Below the pieces are notes generated by a model that was given only the letters and a program-made list of their open reading frames with translations, did no database searches and had not been told where the DNA came from. Source: an uncultured Porphyromonadaceae bacterium (lineage in GTDB: Bacteria > Bacteroidota > Bacteroidia > Bacteroidales > Muribaculaceae). Taken from it: DNA of 64,000 nt. Within the stretch, counting starts at the first letter, position 1. The number at the start of each line of letters is the position of its first letter. A program made the position numbers and the translations under genes. The stretch is from assembly GCA_900548975.1 (NCBI GenBank), contig URMS01000007.1, forward strand, positions 1 through 64,000. Reading direction: 5' to 3'. Shown piece by piece: positions 27,384 through 35,403 of this stretch.

Positions 27384-28643
27384 ATGGATAAAGTCCTTGA
27401 TATAAGAAAATTAAGATGTGTCGCCGCAGCGATCTTTCTTGTATGGATTGTTGCGCAGTGTATTGTTGTGATTCATTATTGGGGAGTACCGCAGTATAGC
27501 GATGCAGGTAACTATCAACGGCTTGCGTTCCAATGTTATAGCGAAGGGACATGGTATCCTACAGTCGCTCAGCTCAACAGCGAGCCCTATGTGATAAATC
27601 CCGGATATGTCAATTATCTGATTATAGTTCTGAATGTTTTCGGCACTCTTGATATTGTTCCGTTGTTCAACATAGTATTTAATGCTGCCCTTGCACTGAC
27701 AGTTTTTCTGATAATCAGGCATCTGGCCGGTGAGGTATGTGCGCATGCAGGCGTGATAATGTACTGTCTCATTTGGAGCAATACCATAATTGTGGCCACT
27801 ACTATGTCGGAGCTGCTTTTCGGATTGCTTGTATACGTGTCGATAGCTCTGGTGCGCGATCGTTGGCCGGCTTTGCTTGCGTCAGGAGCGCTTGTAGCGG
27901 CGGCGAACTATGTGAGGCCGGTCGCAGTATTGTTTGTTGTGCCAGTAGTCGCCTATATGTTTATATGTCGATTTGGGCGTCGGAGTATGATCTCCTATGC
28001 CACCGGCTTGGCATTGGTTCTGTCTTCGCTGTGTCTGTTTAATTATCGTGTTAACGGACATGCTATAGTGGCGGCTTCTACGTCGGGCATCAATATGCTT
28101 ATCGGAGCATCCGATCAGGCAAACGGAAGTTTCGAATGTACGGTTTTCGACGAAGGAAATGCAGGGTATATACCGAACGAAACCGGCCTCGATGTTTTCG
28201 GCAAGGATTCAGTGTGGCTGAAGAAGGCTGAGCGTTGGGTGTCGGAGCATCCGGCAGACTATATCGCACTGATGCCTGAGAAAGTTTTCCGCCTGTGGTG
28301 TAGCGATGACTATAGCGATATGTCGCTGATTCCCAAAAATGAACTATATGCCGACTGCAACAGAACGGAGATGATTGTCAGGATACTCTCGAGATCTTTG
28401 GTGTACTATATCGTATTGGTGCTTAGTGCGTTCGGCCTGTTCGCCTACGGTCGCCGTCTGTGGGGTGTGGCAGGTCTTCCGCTGATTCCGCTTATAGGTG
28501 GCTGCTGCATCCATGCTCTTATGTATGGTGCCGTGCGCTACCATTACCCTTATATGCCGATATTGATTTTTTATGCTTCGGTCGGACTGATATTTTTGGT
28601 CGGCAAAATACGAAAAAAGAAGATATGTTTAGCGATCTTATAG
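27384..28643 (+). CDS. GT-C type integral-membrane glycosyltransferase
   Basis: A multi-spanning protein of 419 residues with about ten hydrophobic segments. It resembles the GT39/PMT/ArnT class that uses polyprenyl-phosphate sugars as donors on the periplasmic face. The first loop has an acidic motif (YSDAGNYQRLAF), where such enzymes carry the catalytic Asp. A soluble loop at about 240-310 follows. The start is set at the ATG at 27384; a GTG at 27363 is in frame but less likely. The gene overlaps the next (UbiA family) by 19 bases, and that one overlaps a HAD phosphatase. The cassette makes a polyprenyl-phosphate pentose donor a plausible substrate; the acceptor is unknown. Codon choice is less GC-biased than in the operon before it. 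Confidence 0.7.
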   Translation: MDKVLDIRKLRCVAAAIFLVWIVAQCIVVIHYWGVPQYSDAGNYQRLAFQCYSEGTWYPTVAQLNSEPYVINPGYVNYLIIVLNVFGTLDIVPLFNIVFNAALALTVFLIIRHLAGEVCAHAGVIMYCLIWSNTIIVATTMSELLFGLLVYVSIALVRDRWPALLASGALVAAANYVRPVAVLFVVPVVAYMFICRFGRRSMISYATGLALVLSSLCLFNYRVNGHAIVAASTSGINMLIGASDQANGSFECTVFDEGNAGYIPNETGLDVFGKDSVWLKKAERWVSEHPADYIALMPEKVFRLWCSDDYSDMSLIPKNELYADCNRTEMIVRILSRSLVYYIVLVLSAFGLFAYGRRLWGVAGLPLIPLIGGCCIHALMYGAVRYHYPYMPILIFYASVGLIFLVGKIRKKKICLAIL

Positions 28644-29509
28644 AACTGATGCGCCTCCGGCAGTGGGTGAAGAATCTTTTTGTGATGCTTCCTCTCTTTT
28701 TTTCGGGGAATCTGATAAACATTGAGTGTTGGAAGCTGTGTTTTGTGGCTTTTGTCGCGTTCTCGCTTATGGCGAGTTCCATCTACTGCATAAACGATAT
28801 AAAAGATAGCGAAGCCGACTCGCTGCACCCCCAAAAAAGTTTCCGTCCTATTGTCTCGGGCCGGGTGTCCAAAACCACGGCGACCGTTCTTGCTGTATTG
28901 CTCGCGGCAGCTGCCTGTGCGCTTGCTTTTCTTGGTCTTGGCACACGCGGAGCCGGCGGCGCGGCTATTCTGCTGGCATATTTTGTGCTCAATATTGCCT
29001 ATTGCTTCCGGTTGAAACACTACAGCATTGTCGATGTGATGATTATCGCCGCAGGCTTCGTGCTGAGGGTGTGGATTGGCGGATATGTGTGCTCCATCTG
29101 GGTATCGCCCTGGATCGTGTGCCTCACCTTTCTGCTTACGCTCTTCATGGCTTTTGCCAAACGACGCGACGACGTACTCATCTTCGAGCGGTCGGGTGCC
29201 CGTACTCGCGACAATGTGTCGGAGTATAATCTATCGTATCTCGACCAGGTACTCGGTCTGCTGGGTTCCATCACCATGGTCTGCTATGTTATCTACACTT
29301 TGCAGCCCGAAGTGGAGGCCCGTCTGGGGTGCGAATATGTGTATCTCACATCTGTCTTCGTGCTTGCGGGTATACTGCGCTATCTGCAGCTCGCTCTTGT
29401 GAGGGAGCGCAGCGGCAGTCCCACGGCGATACTCATGAAAGACCGCTTCGTGCAGATGTGCCTTGTATTGTGGGCGTTGAGTTTTATCGTAATCATCTAC
29501 CTGCTATGA
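28625..29509 (+). CDS. UbiA-family decaprenyl-phosphate phosphoribosyltransferase-like
   Basis: Membrane prenyltransferase-superfamily protein of 294 residues. It keeps the motif pattern of DPPR synthases: RLRQWVKNLFV at the N-terminus, NDIKDSEADSLHPQKSFRPI (first Asp-rich motif followed by HPxKxxRPI) and a second acidic region AFAKRRDDVLIFE. In mycobacteria the homologous enzyme moves phosphoribose from PRPP to decaprenyl phosphate. The ATG at 28625 is chosen over longer frames because it gives the family length and an N-terminal RLRQW start. It overlaps the upstream GT-C gene by 19 bases, and its stop is coupled (ATGA) to the phosphatase. Specific substrate is inferred from family only. Confidence 0.75.
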   Translation: MFSDLIELMRLRQWVKNLFVMLPLFFSGNLINIECWKLCFVAFVAFSLMASSIYCINDIKDSEADSLHPQKSFRPIVSGRVSKTTATVLAVLLAAAACALAFLGLGTRGAGGAAILLAYFVLNIAYCFRLKHYSIVDVMIIAAGFVLRVWIGGYVCSIWVSPWIVCLTFLLTLFMAFAKRRDDVLIFERSGARTRDNVSEYNLSYLDQVLGLLGSITMVCYVIYTLQPEVEARLGCEYVYLTSVFVLAGILRYLQLALVRERSGSPTAILMKDRFVQMCLVLWALSFIVIIYLL

Positions 29510-30132
29510 GTGCCGCTTCGCTTGTCTTTTTCGATTTCGACGGCACTCTCACCACCCGCGATTCCCTGCCGTGCTTTGCCCTGCATTCGCTCGGCAAGCT
29601 CCGTACGCTTATCGGCGCCCTGAAGGCCTTGCCGTGGATACTGATGTGGAAGCTCGGTGCGGTGTCGAACAGCGTGGCCAAGGAGCGCCTGTTTTCCTTC
29701 CTTTTCAGGGGTATGGCCGGCCCGGGGTTTGCGGCCTGCTGTGAGTCGTTCGCGCCGGAGATAGAAAAGATGGTCAGGCCGGAGCTTGTCGCCCGTATGG
29801 CACGGCATATCGCCGCCGGCGACGAAGTGTATATCGTCTCCGCCAGTATCGGCGACTGGATCGTGCCATGGGCCGAAAAGAACGGTGTGGATAAATCGCA
29901 CGTCATAGCTACCGGCGCGGCGGTGGAAAACGGTATACTGACAGGCCGTTTCAGTACTCCCAACTGTCACGGCCCTGAGAAAGTGAGACGCATACAAGCC
30001 GCCCTCGGCGATATCGGAGTGCGCTCTGTCGTGGCATATGGCGATTCCGGGGGCGATTTGCCTATGCTTGCATTGGCCGACCGTGCCTTCATGATAAAAC
30101 GCAAGCGTCCGGTGGAGCTGCTCAAGCAATAA
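29506..30132 (+). CDS. HAD-IB family phosphatase
   Basis: Soluble phosphatase of 208 residues with HAD motifs in order: FFDFDGTLTTRDSL (nucleophile Asp), SASIGDW (motif II), a lysine region, and YGDSGGDLPML (motif IV). It resembles SerB/PgpC-like HAD-IB proteins. The start overlaps the UbiA stop (ATGA). In this context a good candidate reaction is removal of the 5-phosphate from phosphoribosyl-polyprenyl phosphate. In mycobacteria that step is done by an unrelated PAP2-type enzyme. This assignment is inference from gene order. Confidence 0.75.
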   Translation: MSAASLVFFDFDGTLTTRDSLPCFALHSLGKLRTLIGALKALPWILMWKLGAVSNSVAKERLFSFLFRGMAGPGFAACCESFAPEIEKMVRPELVARMARHIAAGDEVYIVSASIGDWIVPWAEKNGVDKSHVIATGAAVENGILTGRFSTPNCHGPEKVRRIQAALGDIGVRSVVAYGDSGGDLPMLALADRAFMIKRKRPVELLKQ

Positions 30133-30234
30133 TTTAGCCGCTCTTTGTGGTGGCTTTATGCTGTGAATGCAGCGAAATGGGTGGATAAATGATTTTATTT
30201 CGGCGTGAATAGTGGAATGTTGAAAATAATACTG

Positions 30235-30242
30235 TATATTTG
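30235..30242 (+). promoter_or_regulatory. -7 promoter box upstream of the secreted FN3 protein
   Basis: TATATTTG followed by CC matches TAnnTTTG, about 55 bases before the ATG at 30297. A clear TTTG at the -33 position is not seen. Confidence 0.6.
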
Positions 30243-30296
30243 CCGGCGTAATGCCCGACACTCTCAAAGCGGACGAAACCGAAAAAATCATATTCT

Positions 30297-32651
30297 ATGC
30301 ACTTTAAATCTTTACTTCTGTCTATTCCGGTGTTTGCAGGGATGCTGTGTGGCATTCCCGAAGCTTCGGCCGCCGATATTCCGGCCGGAGCAACCATTAT
30401 CCTGAGCGAGGATTTCGCTAAGTTTACCGGCGGGTCGTTCGGTGCGCCCGACGAATACAACGATCTTGCCTGGGCCGGCATCAGCGACTACACGCAGACC
30501 CCCGGCTGGGACGGTGAGGAAATCTATGCCGCCGGCGGTTCGTGCTATATCGGCAAGGGTTGGTTTATGCCCGGCAGTCTCAAGACGCCGAAGTTCGACG
30601 GCACCGTCAACGACGGCAGCTACACCCTCTCGTTCCGGGCATGCGGCACCGCCGCCGATAATCTTGGCGTGAACCGCAAGGATGCATCGGGCGAGCGCGT
30701 GAAAGAGACCGTCGCCCTCACTACCGAGTGGCAGGATTTCAGCATCGACTTCACCGGCGGTTCAGCTACCGACATCATCGAGTTCGTCCCGGCTGCCGAG
30801 GCCATGTATATCGACGATATTGTGGTATACTATGCTCCGGCGGGAGTGTCGGCTCCCGATGGCGCCGTGTTGTTCGAGCCCTTCGACTCGTTCAGCGAAG
30901 GCACCGAGGCCGAACCTGTGGCGTTCAAAGACGACAACGGTGTCATTCCCGACGATGCCACCCGCTATCCCGGCTGGCGCGGCCGCGGTCTCTTCCAGGC
31001 CGGAGGCTGTGCCTATCTGGGCAGTTTCGGCGCCGACAATCCCCAGCCGGGCTATCTGCAGACTCCCGAAATGAATCTTTCGGGCAACGGCGGCAAGTTC
31101 ACCGTCTCGTTCAAGGCCCGCGAGTACGACTTCGGCTTCGGTTTCGGCGCCATCAATGTGACGGTCTACGACGCAGTCACCGGAAGCCAGGTGTATAACA
31201 ACTATGCCGACATCACCTCCGAGTGGTCCGATTGCAGCGTCGGATTCAGCTGCGGCATGGAGCGGTGCTATCTGCGTTTCTCGTCGGCGCTCGGCGAGGC
31301 TTATATCGACGACATCGCAGTCGTACAGGCTGCCGGCAGCATAGCGGCACCTGTGGCTCTGGGCTGGTCGGGGCTCACCGATGGCGGTTTCACGGCCTAC
31401 TGGAGCGAGGTCGAGGGTGCCGACAGCTATCTTCTGAGCGTGTATACCGGCAGCAGCAATCGCAGCTATATCATCGAGGACAAGGCCGTGGACGGTCTTT
31501 CGGCCCGTGTCGACGGCATCGACATCTACAAACCGTGCTACTATGTGGTCAAGGCCGTGTGCGCGGCCGGTGTGTCGAACGAATCGAACCAGGTGATGGT
31601 GCTCGGTCTCCCCTCGCCCGAGCTTATGGAGGCAAGCGATATTACGGCAGGCGGCTTCACCGCGCGCTGGGGACTCGTTGACCGTGCTACGGCATATCTC
31701 CTCACCGTCTGGCAGACCACTACTGTGGCCGAGGCCGGAACTTTCGATATTATCGACGAAGACTTCTCCGGATTCTCAGGCGGTACATTCGCTGCTCCGG
31801 CCGAATCGTCGGCTATGGACCAGACTCTCGACCAGTATATCGGCCGCGCCGACTGGACATGCCATCTGCTTGCGTGGGTCGACGGCGCACTGGGCATCGA
31901 CAACCGCTGGATAGGCGAATACGGCGCTTCGTGGGTGCGCTCGGCGGTCTTCGACATGAGCGGCAGCGACGGCAAAGTGGATATGGCCATGCGCCACTAT
32001 GGCCAGGATATCAAGGACTTCACCGTGTCGATGTGCGATGCCAAAGGCAATATCATCGACTCTCACGAAGTCGCCTCTATAGCTTCCTGGAGCGATGACA
32101 GTTTCACGCTCGAAGGTGCCGACGGCGAATGCTATATCCTCATCAGCCTTCCGTCGTCGCAGCCGGGTGTGCTCTATCTCGACGATCTCCGTGTGAGCCG
32201 TGCCGTTGCCGCCGGCGACGTAATAACCGTGCCCGTCATAGGCAAAGAGGTGGCCAAGCCCTACGCCGCCGATGCCACGATGGCCTCGGCAGAAGTCAGG
32301 GTACCATCCTGGGCCGAGAACGAGGCATACAGCTACAGCGTGCGTGCGCGCCGTCTCCACTACGACAGCGACTATGTGGGCTATGCCTACAGCAAGCCCG
32401 AGACCATGCAGGCGGTCGACCGTCCGTCGCAGTCGGGTGTGGCCGGTGTTGATGCCGGCGGGGCTGTTTCCGTTGTCTGCGGGGCCGACGGTGTCGTAGC
32501 CATTGTGGCTCCCGACGGTGCTTCGTTCGTTGTCAGCAGCGTGTCGGGCACAGTTGTAGCTTCCGGCAGCGGCAGCGCTACCGTGCAGCTGCCTGCGCAC
32601 GGTGTCTACATAGTGTCGGCCGCCGGTAAGGTGTCGAAATTCGTGTGGTGA
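30297..32651 (+). CDS. Secreted multidomain protein, jelly-roll and FN3 modules
   Basis: 784 residues: a signal peptide (1-26, ending PEASAA), then three similar beta modules starting near residues 35, 189 and 482. Each opens with a phrase like LSEDFAKFTGGSFGAP or IDEDFSGFSGGTFAAP and closes with YIDDIVV, YIDDIAV or YLDDLRV. This resembles choice-of-anchor/MAM-like domains. Fibronectin type III-like segments lie at about 350-475 (GGFTAYWSEVEGADSYLLSV, GGFTARWGLVDRATAYLLTV). The last 70 residues (from SGVAGVDAGG to YIVSAAGKVSKFVW) resemble a type IX secretion C-terminal sorting domain. A surface or secreted adhesin or glycan-binding role is likely but unproven; no catalytic motif is seen. Confidence 0.7.
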   Translation: MHFKSLLLSIPVFAGMLCGIPEASAADIPAGATIILSEDFAKFTGGSFGAPDEYNDLAWAGISDYTQTPGWDGEEIYAAGGSCYIGKGWFMPGSLKTPKFDGTVNDGSYTLSFRACGTAADNLGVNRKDASGERVKETVALTTEWQDFSIDFTGGSATDIIEFVPAAEAMYIDDIVVYYAPAGVSAPDGAVLFEPFDSFSEGTEAEPVAFKDDNGVIPDDATRYPGWRGRGLFQAGGCAYLGSFGADNPQPGYLQTPEMNLSGNGGKFTVSFKAREYDFGFGFGAINVTVYDAVTGSQVYNNYADITSEWSDCSVGFSCGMERCYLRFSSALGEAYIDDIAVVQAAGSIAAPVALGWSGLTDGGFTAYWSEVEGADSYLLSVYTGSSNRSYIIEDKAVDGLSARVDGIDIYKPCYYVVKAVCAAGVSNESNQVMVLGLPSPELMEASDITAGGFTARWGLVDRATAYLLTVWQTTTVAEAGTFDIIDEDFSGFSGGTFAAPAESSAMDQTLDQYIGRADWTCHLLAWVDGALGIDNRWIGEYGASWVRSAVFDMSGSDGKVDMAMRHYGQDIKDFTVSMCDAKGNIIDSHEVASIASWSDDSFTLEGADGECYILISLPSSQPGVLYLDDLRVSRAVAAGDVITVPVIGKEVAKPYAADATMASAEVRVPSWAENEAYSYSVRARRLHYDSDYVGYAYSKPETMQAVDRPSQSGVAGVDAGGAVSVVCGADGVVAIVAPDGASFVVSSVSGTVVASGSGSATVQLPAHGVYIVSAAGKVSKFVW

Positions 32652-32664
32652 TAATCTTTTTACC

Positions 32665-32699
32665 GGGCTCCGCGAACTTCTATCCGCGGAGCCCTTTTT
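32665..32699 (+). terminator. Intrinsic terminator after the FN3 protein
   Basis: GGGCTCCGCG (32665-32674) pairs perfectly with CGCGGAGCCC (32685-32694) across a 10-base loop, followed by TTTTT. Confidence 0.9.
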
Positions 32700-32840
32700 G
32701 TGCGCCGGAACCGACATGTGGTGCCTGCTATGAGTTGTCCGGCAGACGTTTAAAGAAGCCGAGAGACGAAAAAGACAAATTTTTTGGCTCGATGTGTAAA
32801 AAACACACTTTTATGTCGGCGTATCACAATAAAAAATCCG

Positions 32841-32848
32841 TATATTTG
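32841..32848 (+). promoter_or_regulatory. -7 promoter box of pyrE
   Basis: TATATTTG followed by CAG, 28 bases before the pyrE ATG; a good match to TAnnTTTG. The -33 position shows no clear TTTG. Confidence 0.65.
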
Positions 32849-32876
32849 CAGTTTGAAAGTCAATACTATAGAAACT

Positions 32877-33515
32877 ATGAACGACGTAGCCCGCTTACTT
32901 GCTGAGAAACTACTTAAAATCAGTGCGCTGAAACTTCAGCCCGCCAATCCTTTTATCTGGGCCTCGGGCTGGAATTCGCCCATTTATACCGATAACCGCC
33001 GTACTCTGTCGTACCCCGACGTGCGTACCTTCATCAAGCTCGAACTTTCGCGCATGGTGATGGAAAAATTCCCCGAAGCCGAGGCTGTGGCCGGCGTGGC
33101 CACCGGCGCTATCGCACAGGGCGCTCTTGTTGCCGACGAGCTCGGTCTGCCCTATGTATATGTGCGCTCTACTCCCAAAGATCACGGTCTGGAGAATCTT
33201 ATCGAAGGCGATCTCCGTCCCGGTCAGAAGGTTGTCGTAATCGAGGATCTGGTGTCGACCGGCAAGAGCTCTCTCAAGGCTGTCGAGGCTATCCGCGCTG
33301 CCGGCTGCAAGGTTATCGGCATGCTCGCTCTCTTCACCTATGGTTTCCCCGTGGCCGAGGAGAATTTCGCACAGGCCGGTGTGGAGCTGATCACTCTGAG
33401 CAACTACAATGCTATGCTCGAAGTGGCTCTCGAAACCAAATATATAACCGAGGAAGACCTCGAGACCCTTCACCGCTGGCGTACCGACCCCGCAAACTGG
33501 GTGCCCGAGCGCTAA
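32877..33515 (+). CDS. pyrE: Orotate phosphoribosyltransferase
   Basis: Converts orotate and PRPP to orotidine 5-phosphate in pyrimidine synthesis. 212 residues with the PRPP-binding motif VVVIEDLVSTGKSS at about 118-131 and family segments FIWASGWNSPIYTDNR and GVATGAIAQGALVADELGL. The ATG at 32877 is used because the promoter box lies just upstream, inside a longer in-frame extension. Downstream is a repeat spacer and an SRPBCC gene that often accompanies pyrE in Bacteroidales. Confidence 0.96.
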   Translation: MNDVARLLAEKLLKISALKLQPANPFIWASGWNSPIYTDNRRTLSYPDVRTFIKLELSRMVMEKFPEAEAVAGVATGAIAQGALVADELGLPYVYVRSTPKDHGLENLIEGDLRPGQKVVVIEDLVSTGKSSLKAVEAIRAAGCKVIGMLALFTYGFPVAEENFAQAGVELITLSNYNAMLEVALETKYITEEDLETLHRWRTDPANWVPER

Positions 33516-33518
33516 GGA

Positions 33519-33605
33519 AATTATGAATTATGAATGATGAATTATGATGTTTGAGATTCATGGTTCGAGGTTCATAATTCATAATCCATAATTCATCATT
33601 CAAAA
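33519..33605 (+). repeat. AATTATGA-type inverted repeat spacer before the SRPBCC gene
   Basis: Between pyrE and the next gene. Copies of GAATTATGA on the left (about 33523-33548) face the complementary TCATAATTC copies on the right (about 33570-33602), with GAGATTCATGGTTCGAGGTTC between. The block can fold into a long AT-rich hairpin and ends AAAAGAA directly before the ATG at 33609. Confidence 0.75.
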
Positions 33606-33608
33606 GAA

Positions 33609-34022
33609 ATGGCAAAATATTCGTCTAAACCGACTGTCGTCGACCGTCCTGCCTCCGACCTTGCAGAGCGCTTCGCCGATTTCCGCGGTCTCCAGACCAA
33701 ACTCGACGAGCTCCCCGCCGATCAGCGCGCGCGCATCGGCGACGTGGCTTTCTCCGAAGATACCATCACCATCACCACTCCTCAGGTGGGCGAGATATGC
33801 CTCAAGGCTGTCGACCGCACCCCGGAGCGCGTGGTGCTCGCCGCCGAGAAATCGCCGGTGCCCATGAAGCTCGAGATCACCTTCAAGCCTGTCACCCCCG
33901 ACACCACCGAGGTGCAGGGCGCTATCGATGTCGAAATACCTATGATGCTCAAGCCGCTCATAGGTCCGACTCTGCAGAAGGCCGCCGACCAGTTCGGCGA
34001 TCTCTTCGCCAACCTTGCCTGA
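33609..34022 (+). CDS. SRPBCC-fold protein
   Basis: 137 residues, no signal peptide. Pattern and length resemble the SRPBCC (START/polyketide cyclase-like) hydrophobic-ligand fold. An N-terminal strand and helices (ERFADFRGLQTKLDELP) are followed by a series of strands (GEICLKAVDRTPERVVLAAE, LEITFKPVTPDTTEVQGAID) and a long C-terminal helix (LIGPTLQKAADQFGDLFANL). A similar small protein follows pyrE in Bacteroides by my recollection. The ligand and role are unknown. Confidence 0.6.
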   Translation: MAKYSSKPTVVDRPASDLAERFADFRGLQTKLDELPADQRARIGDVAFSEDTITITTPQVGEICLKAVDRTPERVVLAAEKSPVPMKLEITFKPVTPDTTEVQGAIDVEIPMMLKPLIGPTLQKAADQFGDLFANLA

Positions 34023-34027
34023 CAGCC

Positions 34028-34513
34028 ATGCGCCTCTCTCTCCCCGCATTACTTATATGTGCCGCTGTGGCATGCAGCGGTTGCCACACTCTCGACGACG
34101 ACCGGGTTCCCCCGGCCGCCGTCAATATTTCGTTCCCTACCGTAGCCGAGTGGAATGTCTACGGAGTGGCGTCGGCTCTCGACCATAAGCGGTTCATTCC
34201 CGAGCAGGGCCTGCCGAAAGGCTTTTTCTACACCGCCTCGACCTACTGCGGCTTTGGCGGCATCCTTCTGGTGGGTGATGTCATGGGCAGTCCGCAGGCC
34301 TACGACCTTGCATGCCCGGTGGAGTGCAAGGCGACGGTGCGTGTGCGCATCAACAGCGAGAATCTAGCCGAGTGCCCGCAGTGCCACAGCACCTACGATG
34401 TGTTCTCGCTTCTGGGCCATCCCGTTGCCGGCGAGGCTGCCGACAAGGGCTACGGCCTGCGCCGCTATCGCGTGGCGCCGGGCCGCACGGCCTATATGCT
34501 TATAAGCAATTAG
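34028..34513 (+). CDS. Lipoprotein with Rieske-like four-cysteine region
   Basis: 161 residues. A lipoprotein signal ends VACSGC (two candidate lipid cysteines). The middle reads GFGGILLVGD, YDLACPVEC and then AECPQCHSTYDVFS. This looks like the Rieske/nitrite-reductase small-subunit layout (CPH...CPxH) with the first histidine replaced and the second displaced. A homologous lipoprotein family is widespread in Bacteroidales. The four cysteines (CxxxC and CxxC) could hold a metal or have lost it. It lies five bases after the SRPBCC gene. Function is unknown. Confidence 0.55.
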   Translation: MRLSLPALLICAAVACSGCHTLDDDRVPPAAVNISFPTVAEWNVYGVASALDHKRFIPEQGLPKGFFYTASTYCGFGGILLVGDVMGSPQAYDLACPVECKATVRVRINSENLAECPQCHSTYDVFSLLGHPVAGEAADKGYGLRRYRVAPGRTAYMLISN

Positions 34514-34604
34514 GAGGTTAGGAGATTAGGAGGTTAGGAAGACAGGTTATTAGGAGATTAGGTGGTTAGGATATTTCTTAATTCATAATTCATAATTAAA
34601 AAGA
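34514..34604 (+). repeat. Composite TTAGGAGG / AATTCATAATT spacer
   Basis: About five copies of an 8-base unit (TTAGGAGG, TTAGGAGA and variants) at 34514-34569 directly after a stop codon. Two or three AATTCATAATT units follow (34578-34599), then AAAAAGAA before the start of the SGNH gene. The same composite, in the same order relative to transcription, is found at 62312-62424. Confidence 0.8.
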
Positions 34605-34605
34605 A

Positions 34606-35403
34606 TTGAAGCGGCATTATACGGCTTTGTGGTTGCTTTTTCTGGTGGCATTCGCGCTCTTTGCGGCTGCCTCGGCATTCGATATGCCCGAAATCGCCGG
34701 CCATAAATTCAAGTCATCGGAGATCGTGCCGTCGCTGCTCGCCGTTTCTCCTGATGCCGATCCCGAGGTGGCTGCCGATACTGTCGCCGGCGACAGTGTG
34801 GCTGTGCCCGCGCCGACATTCCCGGTGCCCTGCGATACCACCGCCAAGACCATACTCTTTATCGGCGACTCGATGCTCGAGGGTCTTGGCCCGCGCCTTG
34901 CCGCCTATGCCGAGAAGAACGGCCATACGCTCTATACCGTCATATGGTACAGCTCCACATCGGAGGTGTGGGGCCGGTCCGATAAACTGCGCCACTATAT
35001 CGACACCATTCATCCCGACTATATCTTCGTATGCCTGGGGGCCAACGAGCTTTTCGTGTCCGATATCGCCACTAAGCGCCGCGGCTATGTGCGCAAGATG
35101 ATAGCCGACATCGACACCATCCCCTATGTGTGGATCGGGCCGCCCAACTGGAAGCCCGACACAGGCATAAACAGCCTGGTGGCGTCGGAGACAGCCGAGG
35201 GCACGTTCTTCCTCAGCGACGGCATGCACTTCGACCGGAGCAAGGACGGCGCGCACCCCACCCGCCAGTCGGCAGCCCTGTGGATGGACAGTGTCGCCCG
35301 CTGGATGCCTGAGCACTGCCTGCACCCCATACGCATGGAGCTGCCCGACAAGGCCTCGGCCCGCGCCCGGCGTATCTTCGTACACCAGCCTTCGGAAAAA
35401 TGA
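34606..35403 (+). CDS. SGNH/GDSL-family hydrolase, O-acylation partner
   Basis: 265 residues with an N-terminal signal/anchor (TALWLLFLVAFALFAAAS) and a periplasmic SGNH domain from about residue 80: block I LFIGDSMLEG, block III CLGANEL, and the DxxH pair in DGAHPT near the C-terminus. The start is TTG at 34606; the next ATG (34683) would remove the export signal. Its stop overlaps the MBOAT start (ATGA). SGNH and MBOAT pairs transfer acetyl groups to peptidoglycan or polysaccharide (PatA/PatB and AlgI/AlgX logic), so it is likely the periplasmic O-acetyltransferase or esterase. The glycan target is not indicated. Confidence 0.82.
   Translation: MKRHYTALWLLFLVAFALFAAASAFDMPEIAGHKFKSSEIVPSLLAVSPDADPEVAADTVAGDSVAVPAPTFPVPCDTTAKTILFIGDSMLEGLGPRLAAYAEKNGHTLYTVIWYSSTSEVWGRSDKLRHYIDTIHPDYIFVCLGANELFVSDIATKRRGYVRKMIADIDTIPYVWIGPPNWKPDTGINSLVASETAEGTFFLSDGMHFDRSKDGAHPTRQSAALWMDSVARWMPEHCLHPIRMELPDKASARARRIFVHQPSEK

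Noticed and set aside
33519..34604. CRISPR array made of the short repeats
   Set aside because: Units are 7-9 bases, degenerate, without unique spacers of constant length, and no cas gene is nearby.
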